A stretch of 64,000 nucleotides of DNA, from assembly GCA_008360975.2 (NCBI GenBank), contig CM039193.1, forward strand, positions 4,516,501 through 4,580,500. Direction: 5' to 3'. The notes below the pieces were generated by a model. The model saw only the letters and a list, made by a program, of their open reading frames with translations. It had not been told where the DNA came from and made no database searches. Position numbers and translations under genes: made by a program. This stretch comes from Lichenostomus cassidix. Lineage: Eukaryota; Chordata; Aves; Passeriformes; Meliphagidae. Shown one piece after another: positions 22,101 through 36,170 of the stretch. Each line of letters opens with the position of its first letter. The first letter of the stretch is position 1.

Positions 22101-25100
22101 ACAGGGACTTCAGCCCCAGCCCAGGCACTCCCCCGAGCTGATCCTTGCTCCAGGGTGCTTCCCATCCTCTGTGCCACCTGCCAAAAGAGAGGGGATGTCC
22201 AGCTTGCCCAGAGCTCATTCATCTGGAGGAGGTTGGGAGCCAAAACACTGCTGGGGTATCCTGTTTCACTCTGAAATAACCTCTGAATCCCCACAGGAGA
22301 GGGGCTATACAGTGTGGGAGTTTATTCTCTGATCCTTTGGGAATGCCAGGGAACATTGTCTTGTCCATGGCAGGGAACAGTTGAAGCCTGTCCTAGAAAC
22401 AACAGATTTGCAGAGGCAGCTGGTAGAAAAGCTGGCACAGGTCTTTCTTCTAACAGCAGCAAGTCAGGGTGAGTTATTTGGGCTGTTAGGACTTGGAAAA
22501 AGTCCTGGGTGAGAATTCAGCATGGAAGCCTTCACTCAAGGGTTCCCATTTCTTGCCAGAGAAATGAGTGAGGGCTGTATTTGGTTGTGGAGCTGTGGCA
22601 CATAGTGCTGTGGCTTTGGGGGGGTCTTCCCAGAGACCCTCCTGATGCCCAAAATGGGACAACATGGCATTTCTAGGTGTCCTGATACTATTCCAAAAGA
22701 GAGCTTTCTGCAGGGCTTTCCACATGCTGGTTTATAGGCCACCTGTCTTAATTATAGAGCAGTAAAAAGTGAAATTCTTATATAAATGAGGTTAATAAGG
22801 AGCTGCAAAGCCAAAATCCTTCAGGATCAACATCTATCCCATGTTAAGTTACCAATATTATCATTGGCCTGATTTTCATTGGGGTATTGACACAAAGTCT
22901 TCCCCTGGGGTATCAATACCAATTGCCACCAATACATCCCACAGCACAGTGATTCCTCATTATGGTTAAGCATGAATGAAACATTGCATTAAAGTCTGTT
23001 TGATGATGCAAGTAACTTTTATAAATTGGTTCACTGGTCAAGTGAATGCTTTAGTGTCAGAGTTAAATGTGTGTCAGTCAGTGTGTTCCATGAGAAGTGG
23101 AAAAGAAATCAGGCAAACTGTCCCCAAACTCCCTGCAGGACACAATGGCATGTTGTGATTGATCTGCTGGACTTGAAAGCAGGTCTGGGAGCACCTCTGT
23201 GATTAAGCAGCTTATGGGTAACTGCAATTATCAATTGTACTGGTAATTGTCTGATAAATTATGGCATTAAAGTGTGAGCTTTCTGTGTGGGTCTTTTGGA
23301 CCAAGTGCTTTTTAACCTCTGAAAGGTCATTACATTTGCTCTGTGTGAAGTGAAGACAATATTGCTGATGAAGCACAATAAATCAGCCCTGTCTGTGTGT
23401 CTGGCCCTCGATACCTGGGGTGGAGGAGCAGCAGAGGAAGCGCCTGACTTCTGTTTCCTCCAGTGCTAACGTAGTTGGTTTGGATAGTGAGCCCCATGCT
23501 TCCTCTGCTACCACACCTTAACTTCTCATTATGAAAAATGCTGACAACAAGTCGAGATGCCTTTTTTCCTTCCCTTTTCACGATGATGAGAAGCAGTGCT
23601 GGAGTGCTGAAGGGGGAGCACAAAGAGGTGGCTGCCGTGTCAGGACAGAACTTTGTTCCACACCCGACAGACCCCAGGAGTGATGCTCCACAAAAGCTTC
23701 TCAGGTGTTCTTACAGGTCAGGGCTTTTCAAAGGGAGCTTGAAAACCTTTTTAGAGGACGCTGAATTTGTGTCTGTGTCCCTTCAAAGATTTAAACTTGC
23801 ACGCTGGGGATTACCGGTTACCCTGGAAAAGCTTTGCTCTGGCTGCTTTCATCCAGCTGTTTTGCTTTTTTAAGGGATCTGATCTAATGCTGTGATGCTG
23901 CCCATGTGTTGCCTGCAGAGCTTTGGCTCTGCTGAAAGTCCCATCATGTCCAAACCTGGCATGTGAAGATGTCCCTGTGGCTGGGACTTTTTGGGGAGCC
24001 TTTAGGAGGGCTAAGAACAGCCCCTGCTCTGGGCACTGGCTCTTCCTGACAGCTTAGAGTTAAACTTGGCTCTGCACACTACCAACAGCAGCTTTCCAGA
24101 GCTCTCTGCCAGATATATTTCCATCTGAGCTCATGATATAGCATATTCTGTTTGAGAGAGTTTATTCAAACAAAAATACAATTTTTTTTTTGTACCGCTT
24201 CTCCCTCTTCCCTCGCTGACAAACTTCACAACCAGACTGCGAACTTCATCTCATTTCCTTCGGAGTGTCACAGTGCCAGTTTCAAACAGTGCCTTCTATT
24301 CACAAACCACTTGGGCCTGTATAAATATTTTTCCTCTCCGATGTGACGCAGCTCACAAAATACATTAGATTTCAAATGTCGCTGGCATTGCTTCTCAGAG
24401 AGTCTTTTACAAAGGTATCACTGTATGAGCTGGCCTGGATAAATCTCCATTTTGGCCTTTGCAGAGGCTGGCCAGCTTGCTCTGACTGGACATAAGCTGT
24501 ATGAAAAGGTAAATTAAAAGTCTTTCAGCACGTGCTGGTTTTTCCAAGCTTCATTTTTGTCCTTCTGAGCGTTTATCTCTCTGTCACTCCTTTAGCTGGC
24601 GTTGTCACTGCAGCGCTTTGTGATCTTGGATGGACTGTCCATGTGCTTAAAATAACACTGTGCTATCTTTGTCCCCTCATTTTCTGAAAATCAGGCCACC
24701 CCTTGTACAGTCTGCATTGCTCTTAAAACCTCTGAGTCATAATTAGTGATTAGTAATTCTACTAATCTTCTGTACAGATGGAGGCCAGTTCATTCTCAGA
24801 GACTGCAAAGAGGATAAAGCTATCAGTGCTGGAATATATTAGCTTAAACACCCTCCCACACACAAATACACATGTACACTTTTCCCCACTAATCGATCTG
24901 TCATTCATTTAAACATGCATCAATGGTGTGTTGGGGAAGGAGACAGGGAGAATAAGTGTCATCAAAAAGCTGAGAAAAGCCTGAATGTGGGGGGTTTAGC
25001 CATTAAAAGTCATCTTTGACAGTCCAAGAAATGCTGGGATTAAGACTGTGATGTTTCTGTGGTTGCTTTTGCAGCTGATGTGGGGTAGGAGCTGTGATGG

Positions 25101-25403
25101 GTGCCCAGCGTGCATCTTCCTGCTGTCCATCAGGGGAATGGGCATGGAGAAGTCACTGCACTTCCACCATGGCACTGCTGAGAATCTGCAGGTTGCTGAG
25201 CATCCTGGCTTTACCTTTGGCTGGGCCAGTGGTCTCTAGGCTGGACAGAGGGTGTGAGGTGTGAGCAGGGTGGTGTTTAAGCTGTAGTGAAAGTGGCAGT
25301 AATTCGTCTCTCATATCGAGCACACTGCATCTGTTCACCTTGCTGGGGAGCTGGACTGTGCATTCCCTGCAGGGTCACCATTCAGGGAGGGGTCGTGGCA
25401 CTG

Positions 25404-25469
25404 CTGTCCCCAAACTCAGCTCATTCTGTCCCCAAACTCAGCTCATTCTCTCCCCAAACTCCGCTCATT
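25404..25469 (+). repeat. Tandem repeat, 22 bp x 3
   Basis: Three head-to-tail copies of CTGTCCCCAAACTCAGCTCATT: units at 25404-25425, 25426-25447 and 25448-25469. The third has two substitutions (CTCTCCCC and CTCCGCTC). A partial, decayed GTACCCCAGA follows. It is a minisatellite seed in intron 1. Confidence 0.95.
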
Positions 25470-28400
25470 TGTACCCCAGAGTTGCAGAGATTTCCCTGTG
25501 CTCAACTCCCAGCATCTTCCTACCTCTTACAGGTGTGCTGTATTTCTTTTAAACTCTGGTTTTTCTCTTGTAAAAAAAGTTATCTGTGCAGCTGAATTGT
25601 GCAGCCCTGGTCTGTGTTTTTGGAAGGCACAGATCCTCTGAGAAGCTGGGCTCTTTCCCTCCTCCAGCTATTCCTGTCCCTGTGGTTATCCCAGCAGGGC
25701 AGAAGCTGGCACCACCCAGGTAACCTTCACGTCATTTCTCTAAGGAAACATGACTCACTGCCTATTTTCCATCTTATTTCTGGGGCTTTGGAGTCTGTGT
25801 TTTGGAGACAAATGCAAGTTTGTTACTCTGAAATCCTCTCCCAAAACTGTCTCGCTGCCACCCCTTAGGTTGCTGGTGCAGTCTGGACCAGCTGGCTGGA
25901 CCTGACCTGGCACCCTCCTGCCTGATGTGGGGCCAACTTATGGTTTTTTCATGAAACCTGTGATATTGAGTATTGCGTGGAAAGCTTTTGTAGTCTTATG
26001 ACTATGAGAATGTTGGCTTTTACAAAGTAACTTTGGGAAAAAAGACAACTCTCTGTCTGCAGCTATTTAAGGGGTGGTTATTTGATCAAAGCTGGTTCTT
26101 CTGAATTAAACAAGGAGGGTGAGACACCTCTGGCACCTCACTGCATCCCAGGTGTCTGGGGGAGCTGCCCTCTGGAGGTGTCTGGATTGGTGGTAATTTA
26201 GGGAGGTGAGGGGAGCAGGGCTGACTCACCCTGTGTGAAGCAAGTTAGTTTGTTCCAAGTATTGAACTTAAGTTCTTTTTCCTGTTAAAATAAAAACTGG
26301 GGTTTATAAAAATTGGGGTGGGAAAGTCTTCATAGCTTGTCCTCTCTATGCATAGTGACTGCTCAGTTGGGAGCATAAATAACTGAATAACAGCATTCAG
26401 ATTTTTGAAGTAACTGCATGTGTAAATTTGGGATCTCCCGCCTCTTGTGTACCTCCTGGAGGTCAGGTTGGAACTCTGGGAGTTGCAGCTTCCTGGATTT
26501 GGGTGCACAGTTCTTTGGTGTCATGTTTTTTCATTTTCAGTGCAAGCACTGTCAGTTGTTTGGCTTCTCTTTGAAAGCTGTTTTTGTGCCTGTGTGACAC
26601 CTGTGCTGTGCCTGACACACTTACACAGTTTGTGCTGCTGCCTCAGAGCCCAGGGGCTGTGAAGCCTTGAGGATTGATGTGCCAGTGGGGAAGAGATCAG
26701 GGAATCAGAGTAGAACTCGGTGTTTTGCACACAGAGAACAGCCTGTGAAGGGAGCTGCAGAACAGCAGGGAGGTGATTTACTCCTCTACCAGCAGCAAAG
26801 TGCACTCCTTGAGACCAGGAGCAAATTCACATTGGTGGCCAAGGGTGTAAACTGTGTCCACACTCCTGGTTCCCTCCCCAGAGTGCAGCACCCCACATCA
26901 GAGGCAGCAGACCCACGCTTTGGAAAGCACTTGGGGAAATCCAGGGCAATGCTGAACCTGGGGGTGTCTGTTGCAGGGAGGGACTGTGGGATGTGAGTGT
27001 CTGAGGTGAGGGTGGCTGGGCTGAGAGGAGAAGCTCTGGTTATCTCCATCCCTGTATCCCTTCAGGTGGGTTGGTCCCTGCTGCCACAGAGCTCAGCCTA
27101 GCTCCATGGGGCTCAGACTGGGGATGGCTTGAAGTTTCAGTGCTGTGCCAAGTTTGTACACAAAAAACACTCTCTGGACAGGAGTGTGTGGGGTGGAGGA
27201 GCTTCAGGGGGATGGTGGTAGCTGCCAGTGAGCACAGAACTGCTGTCAGGGGTGTCCTCAGCCATGGTTGTGACACAGGGATTGTGATCCCACACCGAGG
27301 TGTCTCACTGCCCCAGGACTGTCACCAGTGCTGTGCCTTTGGTCAGAAACTCCTGATTTTTCATTTGGTTTTGTTTTATAATAAAGGGGTTAATATCACA
27401 GATGGAAGAAAAAAAAAATCTCACAATTGTAATGCTTTTCCATTTTTAACAATCCCATTTCAACCCCTTGTGTCCCCTGACTCACACTGGAAGGGCTTTT
27501 GTTTCTGAATCTGTAATCAAAGCAGCAAACACGAAGGTCACTTCCTTCAGATTACATGGCAACGGAAGAAGCCCAGGATTGTGTCTCCCTTCTTCCTCCC
27601 AGCTCAAATGGACAGAAAACATGAAGGCTTAGTGCATGCATGCTGGGAATACTTCTTGGGTGTCTCCAGTCCATTTAAACCAGCAGGGTGTGTGATGTGG
27701 AGGTAAGAGGCTGTATTTTAATCGCTGATGCTTGGCAGTGATAGATAATGTTGTTTAGTGCTGTTGCAGTGTGTCCTGAGTTAAACATCACGCAGAGCTG
27801 TGAGTGCAGGAGAGCTGGCAGCCAGAAAGCAGCACGGAGCAAGGAAAGTTTGGGGTGGTGTGGGCTGAAACCTTTCTGCTTGCTCGTCTCTTTGCCTTGA
27901 AAGATCAGTGCATAAAAATGTCTTTGCATCTTTTGCACTCCATTGTGGAGATAAGGGGCTGTTTGTTTATCCCAGCGTTTACAGCTGCTTTTTCCTGCCT
28001 TTGTTGTGAGTGCTGCCTTGGCTGCTTTAGGAAAGGGCTAAATCCAAGCTGGATTCTGGTAACATTACTGCAGCTGGAGCAAAGATCTATAACTTCTGGC
28101 TAGAGGGAAAACCTCTTTTCAGAGATTACCCTTATGGGCTGCTCTGAGATATGATTTAAGCCGAACAAAGCACAGATTCATGAGTCCCGAGAAAAGGCGG
28201 TCAGTGCCTGGCACAGTAGCTCCTTTCAGCATGCAACTATTAAATATCTCCTCATAGGGTCCCCTCCCCTCTCACCCCCCAAAAAAACCCTGTGAAGAGG
28301 TTTCCTGGAGATGCAGCAGTGCACCTAGAGCTGGGGGTAACGGCTGTTGGAAAAGAGCCTTTGATCCAAAGCACTTGTTTTGCTTTAAAAGTGAAATGTG

Positions 28401-31400
28401 GAGCCATCCAGATCAGCCCCCCGAGTGCCTGGGAAGGTGCTGGCGCTGGGAATGTTGGCTCCTCACCTCCACAGAAACACTGCTTGCTGCCTGCTCCAAC
28501 CCATAGCCACTGCTGTGACTTTTCTTGGTCTATTTTGTCGCTCTTGGCAATTTTTGGAAGAGTTACAGATTTAAAGGACTTGTGCTTTAGCCTTTTTTTA
28601 AAATTATTTTTCATCTCCTCCTTACCTGATGTCTGTCCAAGGATGCCATCTGGGTTTCCTGAGGGGCAACTGCCAAGCATGAGTGGCTGGAAAAGTCCAG
28701 GAGGGATGAACTGGGTGCAGGGACCTGGATGGGGCAGGAGAGGAGGAGATTCAGGATGCCTTTAGAGGATGAGATGCTGGCTGGAGGGGATGGCAGATAT
28801 TTAGTCAGGGCTTGCTCTGCCTATGTCTCCTGTTTTGGGAGCCTTCCCTCAAAAACCCAGCCTAGGGGTGAGCAGGGAGATTGGAGAGGACAGAGGAGCA
28901 TCATGTGAGAAGCTTTTAGGAATGGGGGAGAGCTTCAGGCCTGGGGAGAGGCAAAAATGCATCAAGGGCATAATGTGGGTCTCCAGGGATGAGAAACTAC
29001 CCTTCTGTAAAGGTATTTTTAATCTTCTATAACTATTCCCATAAGGGGCAAAGCTGAGTCTGTCCAAGTGGGTCAGGGATGGCTTCTGGGGTGAGGCAAA
29101 ACTCAGGAAAAGTTACCAGGAGCTCTGCACAGAATATCCCCTGAGATTCGTGTTGTAGAGACTTAAGCAAAGAAGCAGGAGCTTAACTGCTTTGCCTCCT
29201 GGCTGAGGAGCAAAGGTCAGGACAGGTCACAGGAGGGAGGGTGGGCAGTCCTGCCCCTCGGTGGGCACTGCTCGCTCAGGGACAGAGGATGCTGCTCCCT
29301 CCAGGCTCTGCCCCTTCCCGGGCTGCCTCTGCGTTTGTTCTGTCAGGTAGCATCAGGAAAGCTCTCTGATCCCACAGGATACTTTTTTCCCCTGAAATCC
29401 CAGGAGATTGGTCTGGAACAAAACATCACCGTGGGCTGTGTGCAGGAATGACCTGCCTGCAGTGTCTCAGCACTGCTGGTGATAAGCGTGTCTCCGGCAG
29501 ACACAAATTTACTGGCTGTGTTCTGCCAAGGAAAGCAGATGTTGGATTTCATTGACTTGATATTTGTGGCAGATTTGTACTGATTGTTTCCTATTAATTT
29601 TCCTGATAGTTTTTTTTTTTTTTTAAATAAGATTAGCTGCAGAGTTGCCTGCCTATTCGTCTCTCGCTGTTGTTCTAAGTACACTGCAAAATGGCAGGAA
29701 TGGTACATCAGCACTCGTGGAATGATGTGACCTGTTTGAGAAACACTTCAGCTTTCAGCAGGAGACACCTTTAAGGAGAATGCTCCTGCAACAAAAGGGC
29801 TCATCCTTCAAGAGGATAGCTAACCTCTCGCCCTCTGTCAGAGGGACTCAGCATTGGTGATAACACTGCCAGAGAGATCCTGTGGCCTTTGGCAGTGCCA
29901 GGAGAGGTGAAATGCTGTCTGGATGCTGCTTGGCAGCTGGAAAGTCTGAGGCCAGCAGAGCCAGGAAAGGGTTTTTAGGGTTTTTCTTCCCTCTGTCTCC
30001 TTCCATGGGGCCAATGCTGCCTGTGCAGTGCAGTGCTTTCATCCCTGTGCTAGTGCACAGTGAACAACCCACGTGGGATGGAACAAAGGCAAGAACAGGA
30101 AAAGCCATGGGTAGCATCAGGAAAAGCAGCCACACTGCGAGATTTCCTCATGGGGAGGAGAGGGGTGAGTTTTTTACGTTGCAGGCTTCTGGTAGGGGGC
30201 AAGAAGATGTAGCTCTCCTGCTTGTTTTGCTCTTAGCAAAGGGCTTTATCTCCTGGCTGGGTAACTGGATTTATCATTTTGAGGAAGACTGGATTAACTT
30301 GTTCCCTGGATTTTAATGTTTCACTGTTCTTTGGTTTTGTTCAGTTTGGGGGTTTTATTACATTCTGCTCATCGTTATTTCTGAGAATTTTGGGAGAGGA
30401 GGATGAGATTTAGAGCTCCACGACCTGCTTTGCTGAGTGGGATCTTTGTAATTGCCCCAAGAGGCAGTGCCTGTCATCCTGTCCAAGCCATCAATAGAGC
30501 CAATGAAAGAGTCCCTTAGATTTGCCATCCCCTGCAATGAGAAATAATAGAATAAACGGGGAAAAGGAGGGTTGCATGGAAAGTCTGTTGGCACTTGGCC
30601 CTGCAAAGCCACAGTGCCTGCAGTGAGGGAGAGCACTTGGGCTGTTCCTGTGCCAGACTTTTTCACTGGCTCAGCTGGTGGGGCTTACATGAAAGTCAGT
30701 TGATGCTCTGCAGGAGCCACTTTTTATATCGTATCTGCAGCTCACATGGCTATTTTAGGAAGGTGCCATGCAACCCGGGGAGCCTCTCAGCCCCCTCTTC
30801 CAGGCACTGTGTTTTATCTCCAGCTCATTGCCAAACTTCAGCAGAGCCAACATTTCCATGCAGAGCATCATCAAAGGCGCATCAAAGTGCAAAGCTTGCA
30901 CTTTTCTCCAGCCTGTCTCATCTTAAAATGTTATTTCTGTGCATGTCATTCAGTTATGGCTTCAAGTGTCTGTCCCTGCCTGGCTGGTCCTGAGAGAGAG
31001 AAAGCACCCAGGGGCTGGGAATGGCTCTGTACAGCCCCTGCAGTCACTGTGGGCAAGCATTCCATGAGTGTGCAGAGCCAGGGTGGCCTCTGTGTCCCTT
31101 AGGAGGGATGGGAATGGCACTTGGAGTGACCTGATGAGGTGAAATTGGTCCTACAGGATGGTTTGCCAGAGCACAAAGGATTAAATGGTGTAGGCAACCA
31201 CTGCAGAGCATCACTGGCTATTTAACATTAAGCAGATATGGCTTCCGTTAAAGGTTAATAATGAGATAACAAATGATTTAAGGCAAAAACCTGACCCTAT
31301 TAAAATTAATGGCAAAATTAATTGACTACACTGGAGACAGGACTTCAGCCAAAGGCTTCTTTATGACTTGAAGATTAGGAAGGAGAGGCAGTATGTCTGG

Positions 31401-34104
31401 AGACACGGTCTGCCCCCATAAAGCTGGTGGGAGCTCTGCCATTGCCCTCAAAGGGATCACTGCAGGTTTATTGTGTCTGTGTGAGCCAGACTGCAGGAGC
31501 CCACTGGCTGTCCTGGGGGTGCCCAGAGACTGGGAAAACACGAGTTTTTGGACCCAGAGCTGACCTGTTGTGCATTGCAGGAGGTATCAGTGAGTCCAGA
31601 GGGGAGGGCACTGCTCTGCTCTCTGGCAGAGGAGCTGCTGGAGAGGCACACAGTGGGATGGGAATGTGGCAGTGGGATGGGGGAATTCTTCCCTTCCCCA
31701 AATCTTCAGCCATGGCAGCATGGAGCATTTCCACTCCCCATCCATCCCTTTCACCCTGAGCACCTCCCACCATGGGACACTGGCTGGTGGCACCTACACT
31801 GGTCAGGGAGGACCTGTGGGTTGCAGACAGACTCCCCAGAATTTGTATCATGGTGTTTTTGGAGATCTGTGCAGATCCTTTGAAAAGCTTCCATAGAAAT
31901 GCTGGTATAGCCCCAAACTTCTGTCTGTTATTTTTCTGCTTACTCCTTCAAGTTCTGAGTGACTCCAAGTGCTGGAACATGATGAAGCTTTGCTCTCCCA
32001 ACAGACACACCAGGAAACTCTGAGGTCATTTAAACCATTATAACTTTTTCCCTCTTCCCCCCAGCTGCATGCAGGCCCCTTCCTTCCAGAAGGACAGGCA
32101 AAGGTTTTAATTTTCCTGAGATGTGCCTGGTTAGGGCAGCTGCTTATTGCAAGATATTCTGGCATGTGATTTCCCATTTTGATCAGGCTGGGCATGTTCA
32201 GGGGCCAGACAAGCTGACTGGCTGTACCAAAGTCAGTGAAGCAATGCTGATCTGAGGCAGCTGAGGAGCTGATCCTAAATCCTTCAGAACCAAAGGAAAA
32301 AAACATCTAAATGCCAATGAAAATCTGAAGTCGGTGTAGGGGCTTCATGATTAAGCTTTGAAATCTCTTACAGGTTTATGAGTTACAGAAGAGAGGTTTG
32401 GATAAAAAAAATCAGAACCTTTACAAGAAATTACTGGTGATGTTTTAATGGGTGGTTAACTGCAGCTCAGGTAGGGATTTGGATGTGAAATCCTTTCAAG
32501 TTCCAGGCTGGTGCTCTGGGCTTGTGCACCTGGAAAGCAGTGCTGCTGCCTCTCAGTCACTGGGCAAAAGCAGGATGGAAGCATTTTGGGATGCCTTCAT
32601 GGCAGGAACATCATTGACTTGAAATTGGGAATTTCGCTCTTTGGCTTTTTGTTATCTGCATTATTTTCTTCAGTGCTCTTGACTGCCTGAGCCACCATGG
32701 TGTGCCTGTTTCAGGAGTAAATGAGCCAGTTTTTATAATCTATATACTAATGATGTACCACAGTCCAATACCTCATTTGTCAAACTGCAGGTTTAAGGCT
32801 GTGTGCTGACCATTTATTTAGTGAAAATGGCTCCCCTTTCTCTCTTATCGCTGGATGCATCAATACAGGTGATTTTTCCTGCCTATAAAATATATTTTTG
32901 GAGCTATTCATCTCCTGGTGAGGTTTACTTTCACGAGGTTAACCTGCCAGAAGCTCGTGGAAATAACATGCACATTTCAGTGCAGCTGGGACCAAATCCC
33001 TGGTGCAACACTTGGATGTTTGCAGGACATCCAGACCTGTGCAAAAGGGTTTATCCTGAGAGGAAAGGGAGAGGAGAACTGGGGGAAGAGGTTTGCTCCT
33101 TCCAAAAGACTTCTCATGGAATGTAGGGTGTTATAGGTGTGCAGACTTGCTGGATGTGGGTGGAGATGATTTTAAAGGTGGCTGCAGAACCCTGGCTCAG
33201 CCACCCTGTCCTGGGCAGGCTGTCCTTGCTCAGTGGTGCAGTTTGTGTGTCCTGGGAGCTGCTGAGCCCAAACCATGGCACACCCCCAGGGAGAGCAGCT
33301 GGGATCATGCACAGAGCCCTGAGACTGCCACTGGCACACACAGCTCCTGCTTTTGTCTTCATTATGTGCAGCTTATGTGTAATCCTCTCTTCTTTGGCCA
33401 GGGAATTTTTGGGGTTTTGGGGGTTTTTTTGGGCTTTCCCCAGACCTTAAAACAAAAAAAGGCTTAAAAATAGAAATCAATGACAGACAGGCCAAGTGAC
33501 TTATTTGTAATTTGCCTCCCAATTCTGGGAGATAAAATCTGACCTGGAGGTAGTGCAACACACTGGGGTTTGCTCCAGACCCAGACCCTTCATGATTCTC
33601 CATTCCTAAGCTTCCCTTCAGGAGATGTGTTATTCTGGCAGCTTTTTTTTGGCTTAAGGGGGCTTTTTTTTTTGAGATTTCCTGTTTACACCCTGTCTAA
33701 TTACTCTTTTTCTTATTTTTTCCCTAACGGGATGACACACATGGATGTCTAAAAATATTGCATGTAACAACCGGCTTTGCATAGGGAGGATGTTTCTGTC
33801 CAAGAGAAATAGCATAAATATCCTGCATGTGCTTTTTCCCCAAATAAAGACTTAGGCTCAGGATATCATAGGGAATTGGTTTAAATAGCCAAGAAGTAGT
33901 TTTTTCTCTCTGCCTTGTTGATTTCTCTTTCTTTTTACAGGATGGATGTTTTAGAAAATCTGTCTTGATGATTTTAGGTGGAGAATTTGTCTTATTTTTA
34001 TGTCACAAAAAAAGGGAGGACAAAATGTTGTTTCCTCACAGCTAATGACACCTTTATGATAATGTTAATTTGCTATGTAGAATTACAATCTCATCATATG
34101 TTTT

Positions 34105-34124
34105 AATATCCATACATGGATATT
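34105..34124. repeat. Near-perfect palindrome in intron 1
   Basis: AATATCCAT-AC-ATGGATATT: two 9-bp arms with a 2-nt spacer. It lies in an A+T-rich part of intron 1. Confidence 0.8.
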
Positions 34125-36049
34125 CTGAGAATTGTTTCTTTTCCTTCATTATCTGCCTTATTTACTGAAGATTTGGCTGAAACAGATTCTTGCTGACAGC
34201 CTGTAAGTTGGGAGAACTGCAGTATTTTGATATAACTCTATTTCTGCATTGGACAGTGTTTGCCTCCTTCCAGTCCTTTCCATTTTTGAGGTTTTGTTGC
34301 TTACTTGTGTACAGAGAATACAAGTGCCTTTGGGAAACAATAAAAATCCAGCGTCCCAGTCTCTCAGTATGGTTTTGCCAAAAATAGGGCTGTGTAATGT
34401 CTCTCCCCTAATTTCCTATTGGGAACGAGATGAGACACAGGGATGCTTCATGAATTTCATGCTGCTACTTCTTTCACTGGATAATAGCTTAAATATTAGC
34501 AGGCTTTTCAAAATAACTGCTAAGACGAACAGTTTGGGGGCATGTTGCAAAAATTGTTCATTTGCACAGACAATGCCAAATCAATAAGAATAAGCTGAAA
34601 ACAGATGTGTGTGTGTATAAATATCTCAGGACTGTTCACACCAGCTTTTGACTGAGCCAGACAGCTGTGCTCATCTCGTGGTGGATTGGTCCAACACAGA
34701 GAAAATCAATTATATTGTTCAGATTAGCAGGGCATCCTGAATTAAAGATGAAAGAAAATGTATCAGTGAGGACTCCAGGGTGTTGGGTCTTTGAGGAGCT
34801 CAGTGCCCTGGGAGTTGGGAGACAGCACAAGTCCCTTCCCAGAGCCTGAGGAAACAGACCTGCAAGCGGATGTGCTGCAGGGAATAAATCAAATAAATCA
34901 CACCAGTGTCACTGGAGGAGTTAAAAACGAGTACTTTGCTGCTCCAAGAGCTCAGAGTCTCCAGCTGCTGAGCTGCAGGCACCCTTCCTTAGCCAAAATC
35001 CATTAATGAAAGCGATGGGAACCTCTTTATGAAGCTCTCCAGCTTTTCTTCAGGCAAGAGGATGGGGCCAGATTTTTGGTACCTGTGACCATGCTGGAGC
35101 ATTGCTGTGGCATTGCTGTGTCAGTCATGGCACACATGGGACCATACAGGGCTGGTGGAAGGCAATTGACACTCCAAGGTCTGTGAGGTGAGCTTGCAGC
35201 TGCAATAGCAAAAAAAGCTTTTGGTTCTACCTCGTGTACAGAAAAGGCTTGTGAAATGTGAGTAATGCCTTGTACAGCAGAGCTCTGACTGGACTGGGGA
35301 GAAAACTCCATGCAAGGAGAGAGTTGTCTCCTGGAGCTGACCTTTCTGGTGGGCGACATTCCTGGTGTAGGATGGGCTTGTGCATCCCTGTGATAGTAAT
35401 TTGGAGTGATTTGCTTCTGACTGTAAGAACGGGGTAAGCCAAGTGAAGTGCACTCTGCCCCAGCAGGAATGGGGTGGGGATACTTGGAGAGAGCTCCTGC
35501 ACAGCTGCAGGACCAGGGCGCTAGTGGCTGAAGCTTTGGGTGTGCAGGAGGAGGAGAAGGGCTCAGGCTGTCCAGGTTAACACTCCTTTGTTTAGGGATT
35601 GGAGCCTGCAGATGCAAAGGGTGGTCACAGCAGCAGGTTTGTGTTCCTCCATCAGGCTGTGGTGCCACGCAGTGAGTATCCTTGCTGTGTCATCCTGCCT
35701 AGGAAAGGTGTTTTAGCAGCAATGGGCTGGGAAGGCAGAGGAGTGCAAGCAGCTCTTCTTGGAGCTACAGCCACAAGCATTCCATGGCCCCACTGTCCTG
35801 TAGCTTTTCCATGTGACAAAGGGCTCCTGGGGTGACACGAGCCTGGGGACACAGGGAGCTCTGGGGACACAGGTGGGAGCTGCAGGGTTTGTCACAGCAA
35901 TGCCATTTCACAGTGCTTTGTCACTGAGCACCTTGGCATCTTCTGCAACTTGTTGACTGAGCTTTCCAGCGCTCTGGGAAGTGGATGTGCGATTTCTGAC
36001 AAAAGATTCCTAAATGTTGTCTCTATCTGTGTTTGTAAATCAGACTTCT

Positions 36050-36170
36050 AAGCTGTTTCCTTATGTTGCCTCATCAATAAAATCAGGGATAATTACATCT
36101 TGCCTATCTTCAGGGGTGTCATGAGGTTTATTTACTTTTGAGGTGCTTTGCAATTACCTTGGATAGCTGA
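36050..36170 (+). mobile_element. MIR-like core-SINE remnant
   Basis: The order 'tgtttcctta..cctcatcaataaaatcagggataatta..cttgcctatcttcaggg..gtcatgaggttta..aggtgctttgcaatta' follows the 3' half of MIR elements (cctcatctgtaaaatggggataat..cctacctcatagggttg..gaggatta..aagcgctt). It is highly diverged, as expected for an ancient amniote SINE. It lies in intron 1, about 2.2 kb upstream of exon 2. Confidence 0.6.

Noticed and set aside
35027..35668. 213-codon open frame on the minus strand in intron 1
   Set aside because: It begins at GTG, not ATG, shows no recognisable domain, has low-complexity Pro/Ser composition and no splice or promoter evidence; long chance frames are expected in G+C-rich intronic DNA.
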